Below, one piece after another: positions 1 through 13,560 of a stretch of 64,000 nt of DNA (its first letter is position 1; each line of letters starts with the position of its first letter). The notes below the pieces were generated by a model that saw only the letters and a list, made by a program, of their open reading frames with translations, ran no database searches and was not told where the DNA came from. This DNA is from Prochilodus magdalenae (lineage: Eukaryota; Chordata; Actinopteri; Characiformes; Prochilodontidae), in contig JAMWET010003098.1 of assembly GCA_024036415.1 (NCBI GenBank), positions 555,501-619,500 of the forward strand, read 5' to 3'. Position numbers and translations under genes: made by a program.

Positions 1-17
1 GCATACCTACTACAACC

Positions 18-345
18 CTAATTTAAAAGAAGTTTGAATGGTATGGAAGAGGCAAAAATGCTGATGTACAACCTCCACAAGTACGAATGACACGAATAAT
101 AGTGTGTGATTTTGATTTGGACAAGTTTCTGGGTGTCGGCAACATCCAGACATTCTTTCTTCAAAGAACTGCCAAGTCGACCAGATTTGGTGGATGCCTT
201 CCCTGGCACAATTCTGAGGAGAATGTCCTGTAAACTGGGATTTTAGCCACAGCTGTTAGACCGATATGACTTTACGCTTCCATATACCTGCAGATTCAGC
301 TACTTCCTTCACACCAAGGTCTTTGGCATGCCCAAACGCAGTCAC
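18..345 (-). repeat. Unclassified dispersed repeat, copy A
   Basis: Read on the minus strand, 190-345 matches two other places in the window (about 28560-28730 and 29935-30130, both plus strand). Shared blocks include TTGGGCATGCC, GAAGGAAGTA, GTCTACAGGAAATTC-like and AGAATTGTGC. The match may continue to about 120 through TTCTTTGA and CCAGAAAC blocks shared with copy B. Minus-strand frames here (256-540 and 18-209) look like decayed coding sequence with stops between the blocks, but I cannot assign them to a transposase or reverse transcriptase family. No terminal repeats were found. The repeat relationship is seen directly; its class is unknown. Confidence 0.6.
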
Positions 346-540
346 TCCTTTAAAATAAACATGCAAGGTGCCTGGTTTCTTGTCTGGTGAGCTTTTTTGA
401 GTCATAGGTGAATGACATGTGACAGCATGTGTGCTGCCTAGAGTACCGTCACGTCTTAAGAAGGCAGTCAGTCTGGGTCTCAAAGCTAAACATGAAGGGC
501 AGCTAAATCTATGGGCAAAGGTCAGCTGGGAACTAGTCAC

Positions 541-922
541 TGCTGACTGAGTAGTCTCGAGATGCAGGCTTTTCTAGAAATCTCAAGATCATGTGAAATA
601 AAATCATCCGAAGCCGCTGAGATCCGGACCATATGCTATGTGCGGCCTTTTTACTTCTTACTCTGTATAACTGCTAATGTGTTCTTAAAATCCGGTCACA
701 GTGTGCACTGCCATGCAGCCCATGCTTCAGTGCACAACTGAAACATTGCTGATATGAAGTAACACTGTTCAGAAACCGAAAGGTGAATGATCTTGAGAGA
801 TTAATGGGTCTAAGCTATACAAACAATCATTCCAAACCCAGCAGATCCCTAATGGGCCTTGTGTTCCTCAGTAATCATGAAAACCACTATGGGCACCTCA
901 TGGGATGTGTGTCGGGTGGCTT
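541..922. other. Intergenic DNA, nothing recognised
   Basis: Mixed-composition single-copy-looking sequence. No coding, RNA or repeat signal was recognised. Confidence 0.5.
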
Positions 923-942
923 ATGTGTGTGTGCGTGTGTGT
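923..942 (+). repeat. (TG)n microsatellite
   Basis: A short TG run with one C interruption, in a slightly longer TG-rich stretch from about 903. Confidence 0.9.
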
Positions 943-1111
943 CTCAGCTCTATTACCTGCTGGTCCTGCAGAGTATGGTCACCTGAGCCCCTCTCCATTT
1001 ATTATCAAAGCACACAGCATATTTGAACCGGCGCTGAAATTCGATGCGTGGGCAGCTCTGGTGTCCAGGCCGCCAAACTCGCTGAAGTTTCAGAAATCTT
1101 GGTGACCGTGC

Positions 1112-1134
1112 AAAAAAAAAAAAAAAAAAAAAAA
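1112..1134 (+). repeat. Poly(A) tract, 23 A
   Basis: An uninterrupted run of 23 A. The ~90 bases before it are more GC-rich than the AT-rich DNA that follows, so it could be the tail of a retroposed copy. No AATAAA signal lies just upstream and no target-site duplication was seen, so a plain mononucleotide repeat is equally likely. Confidence 0.9.
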
Positions 1135-1949
1135 CCTCAAAATAATTAAATAAATCAAAAACTCCCCTCCGTATCATCACGGAACCCTACACCTGCCAGA
1201 CGTTATGGATCGCGCTGTGGTCTAGGCTGACCACTGAGGTTTGTCAAGGTGTGGCATGTTTGACCGATTGGGCAGACCATTCATTCCCTGTACCACGTCC
1301 AGCACTTAACAATGGCACAATATTGCGTGTGTTACATATTCTCCTAGACTGCATCTGCTCAGAGCAATCTAGCTTATTCAAATGATTGTTGAGTTATGAG
1401 AGTGTCTAAACTAAAAATTATAAAATACCTTTAAAATAAAATGTATGTAAATTATAATGCCAGTTGAGAATAAAGAGCACTTTTTAACATTTGTATGTTA
1501 GTAGACTTTAAAATCATTTTGCTTTGAGTGACCATATACCTTAATAATGTTTATTTATTTTAAACAAATGAACAAATATTCAGTTGTGTCTCTATTAAAG
1601 CAATGATAACAGCAGTGATTCAGCAGTGGCTAGTTTGGTAGTGACATTTTGAGCATTTTGTTGTTCACACATAAACCCATTATATTTTCAATTTAAACAC
1701 AAATAACTGGGACACATATCCCAGCAATATCATCTGATTGCTCACCATGTGATTATACGGCAGTCTCATTTCGTGCTCTAAAATGCAGGGGTGTGGCTGA
1801 AATAAGACTGTAAAAACTTCCTATGTACCTATGTGACATGAAAATGTGGGAGAATGTTTTTAAATACCGGTTTCTTAATTAAACTCATTACATTGAAATT
1901 GTTCAACTTTATTTTAAAAGGAAGATTAAACAACAGTCTTAATCTGCGA
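1135..1949. other. AT-rich intergenic DNA
   Basis: AT-rich sequence with frequent short A and T runs. No gene or recognisable element was seen. Confidence 0.5.
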
Positions 1950-2076
1950 ATATAAGTATTATTTTTATATAATAAGTATATATTATAAAAGAATATAAGT
2001 ATTATATATATATATAAGTATTATATATATTATATATAAGTATATAAGTATTCATATATATATATATATATATAAT
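1950..2076 (+). repeat. AT-rich degenerate tandem repeat
   Basis: The motif TATAAGTATT recurs four times, separated by (TA)n runs of different length, and ends in a (TA)n run at about 2054-2073. The tract is almost free of G and C and is largely self-complementary, so it could form hairpins or cruciforms. Confidence 0.85.
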
Positions 2077-4190
2077 TTCTGATTTAATTACTTAATTTAC
2101 TTTTATATATTCAGTTCAGTTAAACTAAAAACACAAAACTATGACTTCAATCAGGGCAGGTGAAATAGTGAAAACGTTTTCACTTTAACTTTCCAAAGCA
2201 GAGTAAGAATAAAATAGAGAAATGTTCAAATGTGGCCAAGGTGGGGATTTTGCGAGTACATTAAAACTGAAAAACAACTTGGTCATGAAAGGAATCAAAG
2301 GCTGAAAGAAAAAAGCATAAAATAAAGCACCTCTTTCCTCATGCTTAACACAAAAGAGCAAACACTCCCCACATCAAAAAGGAGGAGAAAAGGAAGTGAT
2401 GGGTATTTTAAGTCTGCTATGACATACCAGTCAGTACGAGGGTTTCGGGGCTTTGACTTAACACACTGTAGATCAAAGCTATTTGTGCAGGCTATGGTCA
2501 AATCCGTGTGCGACGAGCACAGGGCACATGCGGTGCAGCTGAAAGGAAATCGGAAATATCTCGCCTAACACAAAGATGGGCCCTTGACAGATGACACATA
2601 AGCCAGTTTGACATTGAGGCCTACATCAGAGTGACTTGTCTTTTATCTAAGCGTTTTCACACATAGAATCACAGCCAGTCATGTAGAACCTACAGTGACG
2701 TACTCGTAAAACATCTGTAAATCCCCCGAAATCTTTCTTTTTTTATTATTTAAAGAATTAGGAAAGGCCAAGTTAAAGCAAAATTACACACTTTTTAAAA
2801 TTTCCTCATAATAATTAATTGGATGTTAAAAAAAAACATTAAGAGTGGTTTGATATGAAGTTTACTGAGGTGTCTTTACTGTGTTGGCGATAGGAACCAG
2901 AGGTCATTATGTTTACAGCACAAATATTGCAATTTTTTAAATATGGAAAAAGACCAGTGAACATGCATTTCTATTCTGAGTTTTATTTGTAATGTTGAGA
3001 ATGGTTGAACAGACCTATGGCGACTATGTTGCCTTGTACATTGTGTGCACTGTCATAAATGTAGCTTACAACATAAGCAAAAATAAGTATTAGTTAGTAT
3101 TGCATTAGGCATCAGCATAACAATCTCTTATAATCATTTTCTGTGAGGGAGCTTTTGGAGTAGTTGAACTGTAAACATTCTGATTAGGCAACTTTGAATG
3201 GACTGAATGACTTTGTTTACACTGTAATGATTTATTTCAGCATTTTTTTATTAAATTAAATTTTTTTTTATATATATATATATTTAAATGAAAGGAAATA
3301 ACCACTGGTGTAATTATGAAAACTATATGATGTTTTCTTTCCGCTATCACCACTCTGTTTGATCAATCATATCCTGAACCTACTCTTGATAAACACCTCA
3401 CACTGGTATTACGTTTCCTTACAGCAATCAGCTCCTACAAAGAACAGGTAGACAGCTCCTGAAGCCTCTCTCCAGACACTTTTGTTTGGGCCGAGAGGCC
3501 CAATCATCTGATGTCTCATGTCTTGTGGAAGTCTTATGAATTGAGTGGGTTAAAGGATCTTTATCAGCAGCTGGAATTAGCAGCAGGGCTGTGTGGAAGT
3601 GTATGAAGTGATTCCATTAAAAGGGGAAGAGGCTGGTGAAAGGGCTTTGGCGAAAGGACACCTTGAGAAAGAGGAGAGGACTCGGCTGTGGAGCGAGGGG
3701 GAGAAAACCTTGCTGAACAAGCAACTCCTCAGCGCAGAAAAGATCGCAATCGGACATTTGCACCGGTCTACACAATTACCTTCCAAATAAAGGTCATTTT
3801 TGCATCCCTCACGCGTGCAGCAAAAGTGAAAAAGAAGCAGGAAAAGAGGAAAAACCTGTTTATTGTATTGTATTGAATACTGTGGCTTATCAGTACCAAA
3901 GTTTCTTTGTCCCCCCCACCTCCATATTTAAAATCCATTCAAAGTCATACAGATTCCGCATCTCATTGTGAGAACAGGAAGAAGCCATTGCAAATGAACC
4001 GTATATTTACAATACATGTACAGTTTGTGTACAGGGCAAAAGTTGTTTATTAAAGCAAATATAAAGGATAAACCTGTTTTAAATTAAAATTAAAGACTTT
4101 TATTTAAGCAGGTTAACGTCATTCAACACTATAACTAAAATTGTTCAATATTAGTATTACTCCAAGTATAATCTATAATAAACTTTTAAA
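2077..4190. other. Intergenic DNA, nothing recognised
   Basis: AT-rich to mixed sequence. The only simple repeat is T9 followed by (TA)n at 3261-3284. Overlapping short frames at 3577-3876 run on both strands and show no domain. No TE termini were recognised. Confidence 0.45.
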
Positions 4191-4192
4191 TA

Positions 4193-4778
4193 CACTCGTC
4201 ATCAAAAAAGTGTTGCACCCAGAAGGAAGTGTCAGACTGCAATGCTGTGAAGATTACTAGGTACAATAAATGATGATAAGTTTAGACTGCTTTCAGTATG
4301 ATTCAGTATGATCAGGCCACAGACATGTCATCTTAAGAGTTGCAGAGGTTCCTGATAGTGTCCTGTGATAATCCATCCAGTGCAGCTTGAATATTCTCAC
4401 ACAGTACCTCGTCACTGAAGATGATCCGTTGTCATTCTGAGTCGCTCCATGACAGTTTGGCACCACACCATTGTAGTCTTTGGCGTTGTTGGCATGGTGT
4501 TATGGGCAGTCATCATAAAGGTCTCTATGCATAACGTCCAATGCCAATGGTGCTGGCACTATTAGGATGACTCACATCACTTCTTGCTGAATGTCTACAA
4601 TCGTGGCTGTAGAGTCAGTCAGGTGCAGTGATAAGGTCCATTTTTGCTTACGTCACATGTGCGGCTCTAGTGTAAGGTTTGCATTATTTGCATGTCTCTC
4701 GATGTCAAGCCTACTCATCAAGTTTCATTCCTGTCGGTTGTCTCCTTCTGGGTGCAACTATTCTTTTGATGATGAGTG
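4193..4778 (-). mobile_element. Tc1-like element, internally deleted, family 1 copy 1
   Basis: The ends are inverted copies: CACTCGTCATC on the left and GATGATGAGTG on the right, both continuing into GTTGCACCCAGAAGG-type sequence. TA dinucleotides flank both sides (4191-4192 and 4779-4780), as expected for Tc1/mariner insertion. Inside, on the minus strand, are decayed transposase blocks, including the CGTCACTGAAGATGA stretch that in a related copy encodes FSDE. The block at 4387-4403 (AGCTTGAATATTCTCAC) joins directly to the SDE region, so internal sequence is missing. No open transposase frame remains. Confidence 0.85.
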
Positions 4779-5432
4779 TATGAATTACTGTAGTGACCTC
4801 TCTAGAAGCCCTCTAGAAGCTCATGAGGCATGGCCATGATGGACCAGGAGAATCATGAACGATGTGCACCCTACGAAGAAGGGATTACATATTATGTGTT
4901 TCTTGGGGGTGGGTTTTGTGTGTGAGCTGGGGCCACTCACAGTGTGAAACAATATAAAGGACATGTAGAGATCTAAAACTGAAACGTCAAACATCCAAAA
5001 CTGATAATGTTGCAGTAATTATTCCCCCCTTTAACAGAGAAGCAAGCCTGAGTCAATAAAGAGGGTCTCAGTTACTTAATCCTGACATTGTGGGTTAAGT
5101 TATACTGGGCTGTGGAAATGTAGAATTCACTATATAAGTAACTTCATCTTTAACCGTGTGGGAGTGGGGAAGAAGAAGGACAGGGAGAGGGTTAGAACAC
5201 TCATGCTTTGTCACACTGCAAGTGAGAAGACTTCAGCTGTAGTGCTGACACAGTCAATGGTCATGTGACTTTCTAAGCAAAGAATTGAACTGTATGCTAT
5301 ACGTATGGCATGCTGGAGGCATATTCTGGGGCAGAGGTGCCTTTAATAGAAATCGCCTCTCATGAATTTCTCTCCTGAATCATTATCAGAGTAATCTAAC
5401 TTTAATTAGTTAACATCAGAGATCGAGCTTCA
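4779..5432. other. Intergenic DNA, nothing recognised
   Basis: Mixed sequence between two Tc1 remnants, with no supported feature. Confidence 0.45.
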
Positions 5433-5502
5433 TTCAATATCAAAATGAATATATAATACTTTGCTTGTTCAATATCAAAATGAATATATAATACTTTGCT
5501 TG
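5433..5502 (+). repeat. Perfect 35-bp tandem duplication
   Basis: A 35-bp unit beginning TTCAATATCAAAATGAA occurs twice head to tail with no mismatch (5433-5467 and 5468-5502). The absence of divergence suggests a recent duplication. It lies in the 3' end of a likely Tc1 remnant. Confidence 0.95.
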
Positions 5503-5560
5503 TTCACTTTTTGCCTTTATTACAGCTTCCATTCTTTTGAGGAAATGGTTTATGGTTGAT
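5436..5560 (-). pseudogene. Possible Tc1 transposase C-terminal remnant
   Basis: The minus strand between about 5560 and 5500 reads a short frame ending like the Tc1 C-terminus (FLKRMEAVIKAK..., compare the family pattern ...AVIxAKGGxTKY). It is followed by AT-rich sequence typical of a Tc1 3' region. Neither termini nor the catalytic core are visible, so the call rests on about 20 residues. Confidence 0.35.
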
Positions 5561-7381
5561 TGTATATCATTCAGAAAAAAATGTAATCACATAGCAAAAA
5601 AACATACTGTGTCTGATTTATTAAACTTCCATGCAATACAGAAACAGGTGGAGATCAATTTGATGAATTGGCTTCAGTGCGTGAAATTAAGTGCCAGTTT
5701 ACCTGTACCTCATTTACATGAAGCATGCTTGTTAGCCTCTACTAAGCTGCCTGAGGCTCTGTCTTTGCAGCATGCAGCAGTTCGAAAATCATTCTAGTAC
5801 TTGAGATGAGAAAGAATAGAGGAAATGTCTGCAATGTCTACTGTCTGCAGGTGAGTTACAATTCTTAAACCAGTGTGGAAAAGCAAATTTGGTGCCAGCA
5901 GGCTCAAGCTAGCAAGCGAACCTAGCGAACACTAGAGTCTAACATCTGGACGTAAAGGTCAATAAGTTATGGGTTAACAAGCGGATAGCTGTACTTCTAG
6001 TTTGAGGTTGAGTACGTGTTCATAGCTCCCCCTACTGACCAAAATGTATAATGTAAAATTCCAACAAATGCAGAATAAAAAGCTTGAAATAAACAAAACC
6101 TTTTATGGTAGAAAGGTGTGATTGTGTAGAGTGATAAATAAATATGATTAATAACATATTTAAAGGCTGAATTATTGCACATAGTATATGAGGTGCTCCT
6201 GCACTAGCTTGGTCTCAGTAGTATAATACAAAAGCACATCTAATGGTAGGCCATGGTGGTCTAGGAGGTCTTGCATGGTTGTTAGGGGTTCCGTGTTCTT
6301 TGTAACATTCATTTCTTTTTGAGCTTATTTGAAAACTCCCTTTGTTTTGCAAATGAATTGTTTTACATCTAATCTTGTATCTCCTAAATACGTGTACTTA
6401 ATGGTCAGTTTGACTGGAATTGTAAAAAATGAATGGTGGTCTCTGATTTGTGCGCAGTGCATGCAGGGTGTTCCTTAATCTGAGGGAAATTAGCCTTGTA
6501 TCAGTGTAGATGACGGTGCTGGTAAATATAAGATTTGTTTATCTTTTATAGGGAGATGCCCCAGAGTTTGAGTAAACATATTTGTGGTGGGCACAGTGAG
6601 TGGGTTTAATGCCAGCTTCATGTAAAGAAGCGGGGGGAGATTAGGCCTGCTGGACTGGCCTGAGCATCGCTTTCAAATTCTAATAAGAGCTGCGAAGGAA
6701 TCACATATTTCAAAGCTCAATGATCTAGCAGAGCCCAGAGAAGGACTACTCACCCCGCACAGCTGAAGACATTAGGGGAGAGAGGAGGAAACTGTGTACG
6801 TGAAAGCGAGTGAGAGAGGGAGAATGTAGTTAAATGAGCGAGCTGGATGTTGATTATGATAAAAGTATGCTGACTCCAGCAATAAAAGCAGCAACAGCTT
6901 GGCTACAGCGAGACGGTGCGGATATGGAAATGTGAGATTATTTTTATTTCTCTTTCTCTTGGGTTCTCCAGTTTCAGTGTTAATTTGTCTAATGTGTACA
7001 GAAAGCACATACGTGTGAAGGCATCCATGTTCAAGCCCCTAATCTTCCTCTAAGTGCGCTGAAATAGTCATAAAAGAAGAAATCTGTGTCAAGGAAAATG
7101 AAAGACAATAGTAATGTTGATAACTTCATCTTTACTCGTTCTCAACCCCTCTGCTCTCACCAGCGGTCAGGGAACCACATCTCTCTCTCTCCTCTCTGAG
7201 CACCACTCTTTTATTATTGATTGTGCATCATCAACTCATAATCAGGTATACTGAGCTATTATCCCTTTTTCATCACTCTGCTGAATTTCCATTCAGGTTC
7301 ATGTTTAGAAATGTATACTGTGTACATTGGCTGGTTAAGGTACAGATGCCCTGCATGGGAACTATCCCTAATCCCCCACCC
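5561..7381. other. Intergenic DNA, nothing recognised
   Basis: Mixed sequence of ordinary composition. Short frames on both strands have no recognisable domain. Confidence 0.45.
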
Positions 7382-7481
7382 ACACATCCCTCATCCCTCA
7401 CCCTCTATCCACATCCCTCATCCCTCATCCCTCACCTTCCATCACCATCCCTCATCCCTCATCCCTTATCCCTCATCCCGC
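7382..7481 (+). repeat. (CCCTCAT)n 7-bp minisatellite
   Basis: Imperfect tandem array of a 7-bp unit, CCCTCAT, with variants CCTCACC and CCACATC. It keeps the plus strand almost free of G over 100 bp and leads into the polypyrimidine tract downstream. Confidence 0.9.
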
Positions 7482-7527
7482 ACATATGTTCTTGTTTATG
7501 TTTGAATAAGTGTTATTTCTTAAATAT

Positions 7528-7975
7528 TTTTATTCCTCTTTTTTTTTCTTTCTCTCATTTTCATTCTCTCCCTCCCTCTCTTTTGTCTCTCTTCTCATTC
7601 TCTCTGCCTTTTCTCTCGCTTTCTCTTTTTTTCTCATTTACTCTCTCCTATGATGTTCCTTTTCCTTGTTTTTCTTCACTTGTCTTATTTCTTTCTCTCA
7701 TTCTCCCTCTTATATCTTCTCTCTCTCTCTCTGTTTTGCTCTTTTTGTTTCTCGTATTGTTGAGAGAGCTTTTTTCTCTTTACAGACTTGCAACCTTTTT
7801 CTCACTTTTTATCTCTTGATCTCTCTCTCTTTCACTATTTCTCTCTCCTATTTTTTGTCACAGTTTTTCTCTGTCATTATTTTTTTCTGTTTCATTTCTT
7901 ACTTCTCTCACTCTTATTCTCTTCCAATCTTTCTCTGATCTCTGTCAATTCCTTTTCTCTCTCATTGTCTCATTG
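7528..7975 (+). repeat. Long polypyrimidine (CT-rich) tract
   Basis: About 450 bp of plus strand made almost only of T and C (TCTCTCTT, TTTCTC and similar), with scattered interruptions. The 200-residue open frame across 7217-7819 is a by-product: pyrimidine-rich codons cannot form stops. The strand asymmetry could support triplex (H-DNA) structure. Confidence 0.9.
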
Positions 7976-8027
7976 CTCTCTATTATTTATTTTTTGCATT
8001 CTTGTTTTTGTTGTCTGTCTTATTATA

Positions 8028-8083
8028 TGTATATATATATATATATACTGTATATTGAGAGAGCGAGAGAGAGAGAGAGAGAG
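8028..8083 (+). repeat. (TA)n and (GA)n compound microsatellite
   Basis: A TA run (about 8028-8047) is followed by a GA run (about 8056-8083), with a short TG stretch near 8094-8112. Confidence 0.9.
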
Positions 8084-8220
8084 GATATATACTGTGTGTG
8101 CATGTGTGTGTGTCACAATTCACAGTGCAGTACTACAATGAAAATAATATTGCTATGAACTTATTTGCCAAACAACCCATATCTATTTGATAGGTGTCTA
8201 TTAGCTTACTGAAACTAATA

Positions 8221-8250
8221 AGAGAGAGAGAGAGAGAAAGAGGGAGAGAA
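8221..8250 (+). repeat. (GA)n microsatellite
   Basis: A short GA run with A and G interruptions. Confidence 0.9.
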
Positions 8251-8461
8251 CTGACCATGCGCCACATGAAAGTCAGTCAGAGTGAAGGTTAATTTCCATG
8301 TCTTGCTCTTCGACTGGAAGAAGGAAGTTTCAGACTGTGAGTGAATCTGGGTCTTACTGCTAACTGCAGGTCCTCAGTCTGAATAGAGACAGCAGCAGAT
8401 CACTGCACAATACTACCAATTCAATAACACGCACACACACGAGAGACAGAGGGCCTGCAGA

Positions 8462-9109
<648 letters not shown>

Positions 9110-9175
9110 CAGTGGCGTAAATAGAGGAGGGCTGCAGGGGTTTAGTCACACTGGGCCCTCAAACCAAGGCTGGCC
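9110..9175 (+). mobile_element. Possible transposon terminus (CAGTGGCGTA...GGGCCC)
   Basis: The string CAGTGGCGTAA followed within 50 bp by CTGGGCCCT resembles a terminus that I recall as common in fish DNA transposons. A second instance, CAGGGGCGTAGTAG...TGGGCCCT, occurs at 60568. I found no opposite terminus or target duplication, so the element's extent and class are open. Confidence 0.3.
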
Positions 9176-9765
9176 ATCAGGAACATTGGGAGATTTTCCA
9201 GCCTGACACTTTTAGTTGTACTGTTCAGAGCAGTAGCCACATTCATTAATATGTGAAACTAATGAACTCTTCATCCCTCTATCTAAATCTGTTACTCGCT
9301 TTGTTTTCCTGAAGGACAATCGCGGTAAAAGTTTGGTAAACAATATTAAATCAGAGATGTAAGTACAGCTTGCTAGCTAACTAGCTTTGTTAGTTTACTG
9401 GCCTACAGCATTACTTTACAATTCACGTTCACAACTTTTGACAATGAATGAAAGGGGGAGGGAAACATGGAGCTAAGAGGAAAAGAGAATGACCCCTCAG
9501 AATAAATATTACAGCAAGAGAGCAAACAGCTTGTAGCCTCTTATACCAATCTGACCACATAGCAAGCTGCTAGTATATGCTCATATATTCTCTCTATCAG
9601 GGAATATCACGATAATCCACCACTGACCAAGATAACTGATTTACAGACTACAGTTAACCCAATTCATTAACACTGACACGTTCAGTGTTGGCAAAAATAG
9701 TCATGGAGATTACACTAACAGAACCTAACAGACATCTACAGTGAACACAGACATGTCATCATATA
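9176..9765. other. Intergenic DNA, nothing recognised
   Basis: No feature recognised between the possible terminus and the Tc1 derivative. Confidence 0.4.
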
Positions 9766-10150
9766 CACTCATCATCAAAATAACAGTTATACAAATAGCT
9801 GCACCCAGAAGAAATCAGCCGTCGGGATTGAAACTTGTCTGGTGTCACTCCACCTCTGCCCCTACTGCAACATCTACAGGAGCTGTGTGAGAATATTCAA
9901 GCTGCATGGGATGGATGATCTCAGGACAGCATAAGGAGCCTTTACAACTCCAGGTTGAGATGCCTGACATGTTACAAACATGGTGGCCCGACTCCATACC
10001 GAGAGACACTAACTCTGTATGTGTAGTTCAATAAGCATTGCCCATATCAGTCTAAATTCAGCATTGTGTAATCCCTGGTTACCTTTATCTTCCTCCCGAA
10101 TAGCATTGCCCTCCAACACTTCCATCGGCATGCAACTATTCTTTTGAGTG
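9766..10150 (+). mobile_element. 385-bp Tc1 deletion derivative, family 1 copy 2
   Basis: The left end CACTCATCATCAAAA and right end TTCTTTTGAGTG are inverted relatives of the termini at 4193-4778, with TA on both sides. Between them lies only the C-terminal part of a transposase on the plus strand: NIQAAWDG then PTPYRETL with a stop in between. The frame corresponds to the block at 52432-52660. The N-terminal DNA-binding and central catalytic regions are gone. This is a short non-autonomous derivative able only to be moved in trans, if at all. Confidence 0.85.
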
Positions 10151-10235
10151 TATACAAAAATAGTGTTATATGTAAAGCACTGAAGGTGTCACTGAACTTC
10201 TACTTATAGTCTCCAAGTATTTTGAAAATAATAAT

Positions 10236-10409
10236 AATGTGAAGCTTTATTTACACAGGTGGGCTGGATGGGGTTTAATTTAATTTCCCAAACCAGGAGA
10301 GCATGACTGAAGTGCCCTTGAGCAAAGCACCCAATCCCCAGCTGCTCCCCGGGCACTGTGGATGGGGCTGCCCACCACCCTGGCCAAGTGTGCTAGCTTC
10401 CCCCTAGAG
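10236..10409 (+). mobile_element. SINE-like retroposon, 3' part
   Basis: The stretch GTGCCCTTGAGCAAAGCACC followed by CCCAGCTGCTCCCCGGGCAC is a pattern I know as a widely dispersed tRNA-derived SINE body in fishes. The 5' tRNA-like head is not clear here. The element runs directly into a GT array. Confidence 0.65.
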
Positions 10410-10449
10410 TGCGTGTGTGTGTGTGTGTGTCTGTGTGTGTGTGTGTGTT
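10410..10449 (+). repeat. (GT)n microsatellite at a SINE end
   Basis: A GT array of about 40 bp with one C interruption, placed where this SINE type usually has a short GTGT segment. The array probably grew from that seed. Confidence 0.92.
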
Positions 10450-11129
10450 CTTTAGCATGTGTTTATTAGTTCCAGAAACAGAATAAATACAAAAAAAAAT
10501 AAATAAATAAAAAAACATTGTGTGATTTGATGTGTGTTAACTAAACCATTTTTAAAAATCTCCCCTGGATGAAGCCCAGTATTTACAGTTATCATCCAAT
10601 ACTGAGTTCATCTAATCAGTCCTTCTTTAACTTAAAGTAGGCACTGCTAATAGACTTGAGCAAGTGGGGAGAAGTCAGGAAACAAATGTGTCCTCTTCTA
10701 ATTGTCTTCATCTTTACTACATAATAAATGACTTTGCCGCCACACAACACATCCTGTTTACTGTATTTGTGTTTATTTGTATTTATTCAACTATAATGTA
10801 GTAAATCAAATACATTAGATGCTAGTGGGCGGAGTGGCATGTCTTTTGAGATGACTGTATATGCACAGAGGCTTTAATTCTTGTAAATAGTGGTGACTGT
10901 GTGGGTTTTATATGTGCAGCAGTGCTGGTTGTGGTATTCTGTGCTGTGTTGCGGAGGAGTTGGGGATCTGCTACCAGCTCTAGAAAGTGTGCGGTTAGAG
11001 TTGACCTGTCTGCTTCCCGGCCAACTTAGTCAGTGCTGGGCAGCAGTTCTCCACTGCTGCTGGTTGAATAAAAGAGCTTTTGTCTGTTTTTGTCGTGTTT
11101 CCATATTCTTCTTAGTCAAGCCTATTCTA
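10450..11129. other. Intergenic DNA, nothing recognised
   Basis: No supported feature. A 103-residue frame at 10890-11201 shows no recognisable domain and runs into a MITE. Confidence 0.4.
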
Positions 11130-11302
11130 CAGCATTTGTTAAAATTGATTAAACAAGTTTTACTCAACTCAAGAATTACTTTGATTGAAAGAATCGTTTG
11201 AATAAGCTTGTATTAACCCCCATTGTTAACCTGCCTTTTGCTTGTAACAAATTAGAGCAATTTCGTAGATTGGGCCAATGAAAAACACATTTCACAGTGA
11301 AG
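11130..11302 (-). mobile_element. Short MITE, CACTGT-terminated, minus orientation
   Basis: The reverse strand starts CACTGTGAAATG and continues CATTGGCCCAA then TAATTTGTTACAAGCAAA. This is the same order of blocks as the copy at 58728-58905. The distal end, near 11130, is not sharply defined. Confidence 0.6.
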
Positions 11303-11324
11303 GAGCCTATAAAATGTCAACAAA

Positions 11325-11426
11325 AAGACTTAAGGTTATTCAACCTAAAATAAAATTAATTTTTTGAGTTAAACAAATCTTACTCAAACTCTTGAAAATT
11401 TTTTTAGGTTGCACTTTTACTGTGCA
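11325..11426 (+). mobile_element. MITE-end fragment (TTTTTAGGTTGCA...ACTGTG)
   Basis: The sequence around 11402-11424, TTAGGTTGCACTTTTACTGTG, corresponds to the right end of the copy at 58728-58905 (TTAGGTTGCATTTTCTACAGTG). It may be the second half of the element at 11130-11302 after rearrangement, or a separate copy. Confidence 0.45.
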
Positions 11427-13147
<1,721 letters not shown>

Positions 13148-13355
13148 GTTCTAATTGTCAAAAATCCCTGACATCTCTGAAGGAATTCTGTCCACAGTCC
13201 TGGAGCTTATGGCTGTCATTAATATTAATTGCTGCACATGGCAATCGTGAACCCCTCATTTAAATAAGAAAATCTTAAACAAATACAGTATCTTTACAGT
13301 ATGTTTAGCTAATGCTTATTTTCATTCTTCCTTTCTTATTTCAAACATAACACAA

Positions 13356-13356
13356 T

Positions 13357-13387
<31 letters not shown>

Positions 13388-13393
13388 TTATTT
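13356..13393 (+). repeat. (TTTA)n microsatellite
   Basis: About nine units of TTTA. It borders the start of the local duplication at 13398. Confidence 0.93.
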
Positions 13394-13397
13394 GGGA

Positions 13398-13560
13398 CCA
13401 AAATGACCCATTCATACAAGTGTGAATAAAGACATGGTATTATAATAATTTATTATTTTAGTGGTCATTTGCCCAAATCAATAGTGCATTTAATATTTAA
13501 GGTATGTTTATTCATCACTTTGTCACACATAATATACTCATATCACTAATAACTGATTAA
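13398..13560 (+). repeat. Local duplication, copy without MITE
   Basis: Matches 15105-15490 with the MITE removed. Shared blocks are CAAGTGTGAAT.AAGACAT, TAATATTT.A.GTATGTT, TTATTCATCAC and ATACTCATA. The second copy carries a 248-bp MITE between GTCA and TAACATACTC; here the same place reads GTCACACATAATATACTC with no insertion. It therefore works as a related site without the insertion. Confidence 0.75.

Noticed and set aside
990..1134. Processed pseudogene with a poly(A) tail
   Set aside because: A 23-A run follows GC-richer sequence, but there is no AATAAA, no recognised coding sequence and no flanking target duplication.
7217..7819. 200-residue open frame on the plus strand
   Set aside because: It is rich in S, L, F, P and H only because the DNA is a CCCTCAT minisatellite and a polypyrimidine tract, in which stop codons cannot form. 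No domain or start context.
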